Source of the DNA: Gnetum montanum
Lineage: Eukaryota > Streptophyta > Gnetopsida > Gnetales > Gnetaceae
Assembly: GCA_015680685.1 (NCBI GenBank)
Contig: MNCI01001305.1
Location: 294,811 to 358,810 of the forward strand
Direction of reading: 5' to 3'
Length of the DNA stretch: 64,000 bases
Shown here piece by piece: positions 59,881 to 64,000 of this stretch. The notes under the pieces are model-generated. The model had not been told where the DNA came from, did no database searches, and saw only the letters and a program-made list of their open reading frames with translations. The position numbers were made by a program, and so were the translations under genes. The first letter of the stretch is position 1, and every line of letters begins with the position of its first letter.

Positions 59881-59893
59881 TTGGCCCTTCTTC
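59881..59893 (-). other. Polypurine tract of element E3
   Basis: GAAGAAGGGCCAA on the minus strand directly before the LTR start TGAAACACT, matching the site in B. Confidence 0.75.
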
Positions 59894-60489
59894 ATTGATG
59901 TTTGGAGGATTAACCTAAGAGACATCAACAAAGAATACAAAGCATCACTGCATGTCCATCACAAACATTCCCTCCTCCCTTTTTGTGGGGTGAAACCTTC
60001 ATTGGGTTTCTTTACCAAAGCCAATTTTAATTTAGTTTTTTCATCAAGTGAGATGTGTTACACTTGATGGAATAGATGGTTTCCCATTAAATGAAGTATG
60101 TTACATTTAATGGACTTGATGATGGAGCATGGCAAAGGGATGTTGTATGGCCATAGTGCATGAGTGTTGAATATTAGTCAACATTGTCATCCAAGGTAAG
60201 GAAGGTTATAACCAAGCTACAAGGTTGGCTTAAGGGAATGATAATGAAAATGATGTGGAATAAGTATTCTTGGAGTAGCAAGACAAACTTACCAAATCTT
60301 GCACATCAAGATCATGTGGTGAGTTGTCGTCGTGATGAGTTGCACCTCCATGATGACTCTCAACTTCACCCTGCAAGCACAACTCCAAAAGGACAAGAAA
60401 ACCAAGTGAAGAAATCATGTTATTATAATGAAATACATAAGGCCACATAGAACATTTCAATAGATTCAGCTACCAGAGGTTACCTGTGT
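59894..60489 (-). other. 3' untranslated region of element E3
   Basis: Contains the inverted pair GATGTTTGGAGG...GACATCAACAAAGAATACAAAGC also present in A and B, then text shared with 2160-2660 of F1. No convincing coding frame. Confidence 0.5.
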
Positions 60490-60672
60490 TGCCAGTTTAA
60501 GGCCCTGGCAAACCATGGCACCAATTTAAGGTCTTAGCTAACCATGGTATCAATTTAAGGCCTAGGTAGGCTATGTTGCTAGTTTTAGGCCTTGGTAGGC
60601 CATGGTTGCACCAATTTTATGCCTTGGTAGGCTATGGTTATACTAGTTTTAGGCCCTAGTAGGCCATGGAAA
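60490..60672. repeat. Boundary repeat, 6 units, between pol and 3' LTR (element E3)
   Basis: Six units of about 30 bp, from CCAGTTTAAGGCCCTGGCAA to CTAGTTTTAGGCCCTAGTAGG, ending in CCATGG. Confidence 0.85.
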
Positions 60673-60839
60673 GCAAGCTTACTTGTTATTAACCATTGAA
60701 ATTGTCAACATCAATTGCTCATTACAACCTGTCAATAATAGAAAACAACACTACAAGCAAACATTTGAATGTTAGATATAATTAGGGCTATGTGATGGAT
60801 TTAATGTTGCATTATAAGGGCTTGATGAGGTTATGAGTA

Positions 60840-60922
60840 GGATTGAGTTCTAGTGAGAAACTTGGTCATATGTGTTTTCTCCTCACCATCATGGTTTAGA
60901 TGGGAATTTCGACTAGGGGACT
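60840..60922 (-). pseudogene. Remnant of reverse transcriptase entry region (element E3)
   Basis: On the minus strand this matches the region before the reverse transcriptase of F1 (43850-43920): both have AGTGAGAAAC/AATGAGGAAC, TTTTCTCC and CACCATCATG. The next piece, beyond element D, is at 63662-63900. The rest of pol is deleted on its downstream side. Confidence 0.5.
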
Positions 60923-62115
60923 TGTTGATGCATAAAGTTTGGATGCACCAACACCGAGAAAGAAAACTTGTTCTAGAAAACTATTGCCTATGGTGCCTCT
61001 TGTATGGGTATGGAAACCTGAGAATAGTCTTAGTTTGAGAGTGCTATGTAGCCTTCTGAAAACAGTAAAAAAAATGAGAATTTTAATTGGAATGAGTGTC
61101 TTGAATTCAAGAATACAAAAGGTAACCAGAATAAAATTTCTCTGCTTCTCTACCACTGTCGTCATTCACTATCGGTCTGTTGCAAATGCTACCATAGCCA
61201 ACATTGCCTGTAGTCACCGAAGGAGGGAGAGAGAGAAGAGGCTAGATGAAGGAGCCTGCTAACACATCTCTGATGCATAAATAGAACATGCCCCATTGCC
61301 AACACGAGAGAGAGAAATTTGTCCCTGTTTAGAGAACCCTACCGTGGATGCATCGCCCACCAAAAATAGAACAGAACTATAGAACTCTCATTTGCAACTA
61401 CTACTGTCAACTATTGTAAAATCATAGCAAAGAGAGAGAGAGAGAACAAGCCCCCAAATCTCGTTGTCATGTGCCAGTAGACATGTTGATGTCTACAATC
61501 CTACATTTCCCACCATCACGAGTCTGTCGCAAAAAGAAAAAAGAAACCTGCCACCACTTGGTTTCCTACTAAGATTGTTGACTATCATCCATGCAGCTTT
61601 GCCACTACTAACTGTCATCGGTCCATTACCAAGAATAAAGAAATAGAACTATAAAACCCACCTACTATGCCTATCCTTCGCATAAGTCAGCTGCATCATT
61701 GTTGCTCTAAGAAATATAGGAGAAGAGAGAGAGAGAGAGAATCACCTTCCACTAGTTTCTTAGCCCCTAGAGACCCCCCCTACCCATCTGCATGTGCCTC
61801 AATGGAGAGAGACATAGCTATTCGAGAAGAGAGCCTAATTTATTAAGGAGGCCCTCACTTTCCCTAGGAGACCAATGGATCTTTTTTCTGCAATCCTCGA
61901 CTTTATAGCTACCTGCTAGTGTCATTTCACCTCCTCACATGTCGATCCACATTCCTGCAAATCAATCCAGCTCCCTGCACATTGGTTCACCTTCCCACAC
62001 GTTAGTCCACCTTCCCACATGTTAACATTGCTTAGTGAAATAGTATATGATTTTACAGGACAATTTTGTTGATCATGGCCCCATGCGATAGCATGGGCAA
62101 GGTTTGGCCACAACA
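60923..62115 (-). repeat. 3' LTR of element D
   Basis: Minus-strand TATA box GCTATAAAGTC lies near 61900-61910. Contains GA microsatellites at 61431-61445 and 61723-61740. Confidence 0.82.
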
Positions 62116-62510
62116 CTTAGCTCCCAAACAACAAATTGCATGCAAGTGTAAGGACCAACAAAAACCATGAAATCTTAAAAGGGAAATAATAAAATAAGAA
62201 AAATTTCAAAAAAATAAATTTAAGTTTGAATAATAAAACAACCTCACCCAAGTTAGGACTTAAGGATCTCCAAAATCAAAAATTCAAAAATGGGACTAAG
62301 AAATGATGGTAAGGTTTTGGTAACAACAATTTTTATAAAATGGGAAGCATAAAAAGGTAGAAAATAAAGGGTCTAAAGACAAAGGTTCTTTTTAAAAAAA
62401 TTCAATAAGTTCCAAGACAGGATCAAAAAATGAAATAGCCATAAGAAAATGGTAAGAAAAGTTGATAAACAAAAGGCAAGAGAATGGCCCTCCTTCTAGT
62501 GCTAAAAAGG
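62116..62510 (-). other. Internal region of element D
   Basis: 395 bp, A-rich, with no open frame. On the minus strand the primer-binding site is at 62504-62486 (TAGCACTAGAAGGAGGGCC; the expected TGG is TAG). Confidence 0.75.
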
Positions 62511-63661
62511 TGTTGATCCATAAAATTTGTTTTAGGAGACTATTTCCTAAGGCACCTCCTATATGGGTACAAAAACCCAAGTATAGTCTCAGTTAGAGAG
62601 GGCTAAGTGGCCTTTTGAAAATAGTTTAAAAAATAAGAATTTTAATTGGAATGAGTATCTCAAATTCAAAAATACAAAAGGTAACCAAAATAAAATTTCC
62701 CTGCTTCTTGACTACTGCCATCGTTCACCATTAGTTCATTGCAAATGCTGCTGCAACCAACACTACTTGTAGCCACTGGAGGAGAGAGAGAGAGAAAAGA
62801 GGCTAGATAAAGGGGCCCACTGATGCATCTCTAATGCATAGATAGTATGTGCCACATCGCCAACACGAGAGAGGAAAATTTATCCTTGTTTAGAGAACCC
62901 TATCGCGGATGCACCACCTACTAAAAATAGAATGAAACTGTAGAACCTGAGCCTGCAACTATTGCTATCAACTGCTGCAACACCGCAGCACAGAGAGAGA
63001 GAGAGAGAGAGAACAAGCCCCTAGATCTTGTTGTCACATGCTGATAGACGTGGTGCTATCTCCAATCCTACGTCCACCACCATCACGAGTCTGCCACGAA
63101 AAGGGAAAAGAAAACCGCCGCGACTTGGTTTCCTATTGAGGTTGTTAACTGTCATCTATGCAACTCTACTGCTGCTAACTATCGTCACCCCGTTGCTAAG
63201 CATAAAGAAACAAGACTACAAAACCCACCTACTACACCCGTCGTCCACTCAAGTCAATTGCACCACTATTGCCCCAAGAAAAATAGGAGAAGAGAGAGAA
63301 AAAAGCCACCGTTCGATGTTTTGTCAACCCCTAAAGACCCCCTTGCCCATTTGTGTGGGCCTCAATGGAGAGAGACGTAGCTATTTGAGAAGAGAGCCTA
63401 ATTTGTTAAGGAGGCCCTCGCTCCTCCTGGGAGACTAATGGATCCTCTTTTTTTTTGCAATCCTCTGCTTTATAGCCACTTGCTAGGTACGTTTCATTTT
63501 CCCACACGTCGGTCCACCTCCCCACATGTTAGTTCACCTTCCTGCACATCGATCCACCTTCTTGCATGTTAACATTGCTTGGTGAAACAATATATGATTT
63601 TACATGATAGTTTTGTTGATTATGGCCCCATGCAATAGTTTGGACGAGGTTGGCCACAACA
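62511..63661 (-). repeat. 5' LTR of element D
   Basis: Minus-strand TATA box GGCTATAAAGCAG near 63465-63477. GA microsatellite at 62992-63012. The 136-codon plus-strand frame at 63028-63438 is not a gene. Confidence 0.82.
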
Positions 63662-64000
63662 TGACCCTCTATGATGCTTCTAGTTTCAAGGTGAATGGTT
63701 ATTGGGCTATTTCAAGGTGTTATAGTTGTATGGTATAGTGGTTTCAAAGCTCAAGGTTTGGATATTTAAGGTCAACTTGGTTTGACAACATCAAGAGAGG
63801 GGTTTGCTTAGGCTTTAAGACTAGTCAAGTTTGCTTCCTCATCCTCCTAGCTTAATCCTACGTGACAACATAAACATATCAAGTGGCACCTATGTAATAA
63901 AATGATTAAAAAATTGATAAAACCAATAAAATAATGCCAACAATAATGCAACATACTATGGTAATAATGCATAAATGAGACAAAACTTTGAAACAAAGCT
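63662..64000 (-). pseudogene. Region before reverse transcriptase, continuation of element E3
   Basis: TTCTAGTTTCAAGG and later CCTAGCTTAATCCTACGTGAC...AAGTGGCACCTATGTAA resemble the region before pol in A (8640-8870) and B (24290-24520). Beyond about 63900 it is A-rich spacer. Confidence 0.45.

Larger units (their letters stand above)
60923..63661 (-). mobile_element. Element D: small non-autonomous LTR element (2.7 kb)
   Basis: Two LTRs of 1,193 and 1,151 bp (60923-62115 and 62511-63661) surround only 395 bp without coding capacity. Both begin TGTTGATSCATAAA and end GGCCACAACA. A primer-binding site of the same sequence as in A and B lies next to the right LTR, so the element reads on the minus strand and is likely moved by proteins of its larger relatives. 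Flanks GGACT (60918-60922) and TGACC (63662-63666) match at three of five bases, a decayed duplication at best. Confidence 0.8.
58178..64000 (-). mobile_element. Element E3: partial Tat-like element with pol deleted, split by element D
   Basis: Visible parts on the minus strand: remnants of the reverse transcriptase entry region (63900-63662 and 60922-60840), boundary repeats, 3' untranslated region, purine tract and 3' LTR. Nearly all of reverse transcriptase, both RNase H domains and integrase are missing between about 60840 and 60680. The 5' half lies to the right, outside the window. Confidence 0.75.

Noticed and set aside
61431-63012. GA microsatellites as possible promoter elements of host genes
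   Set aside because: They occur at the same positions in both LTRs of element D, so they are part of the LTR.
63028-63438. 136-codon plus-strand ORF
   Set aside because: Lies in the 5' LTR of element D; the other LTR (61464-61646) shows stops in the same frame, and there is no motif.

Overview
The window looks like intergenic DNA from a large plant genome. It is AT-rich and made almost entirely of nested, decayed LTR retrotransposons; I see no intact host gene, tRNA, rRNA or CRISPR array. A gymnosperm or another very large seed-plant genome fits, but the species cannot be read from the sequence. All alignments below were made by eye.

Five related Ty3/gypsy-type elements, all reading on the minus strand, explain about 56 kb. 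Each is large (about 18-19 kb where complete). It carries a capsid (gag) and protease block, an extra plus-strand (antisense) spliced gene, and a reverse transcriptase / RNase H / second RNase H / integrase block. The second, archaeal-type RNase H and the antisense gene point to the Tat/Ogre/Retand lineage. The nesting order is clear from target-site duplications. Element F1 (about 2.1-54.5 kb) is interrupted inside integrase by element A (3693-41406, duplication TTCAA). A is interrupted inside gag by element B (17422-36433, duplication AGGAG). To the right, element F2 (54.6-58.2 kb) is interrupted inside gag by element E3 (58178 to beyond the window, left duplication GCAAA). E3 is interrupted near the 5' end of pol by a small non-autonomous element D (60923-63661). 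B keeps the most CpG dinucleotides and the best catalytic motifs. A, F1 and F2 are more decayed, as the nesting predicts.

The most unusual feature is the antisense gene between protease and reverse transcriptase. In copy B it has eight recognisable exons (25207-29968) with GT-AG introns and a TATA box. Parts of it survive at the same place in A (12770-15341), F1 (47404-50620) and F2 (54609-55852). Exon 1 is 128, 119 and 125 nt in three copies, always leaving the same splice phase. The module is bordered by short direct repeats with a TTTAAGGYC...GGRCCATG core, and the same repeat occurs a third time between integrase and the 3' LTR. In A and F1 the region upstream of the antisense gene is an old array of roughly 190-bp monomers, each with a palindromic motif. 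Each element has its own palindrome type, shared between its LTRs (where present) and its internal region.

The first ~2.1 kb holds a different plus-strand element remnant: a broken charged ORF followed by a possible LTR with TATA box and polyadenylation signal.
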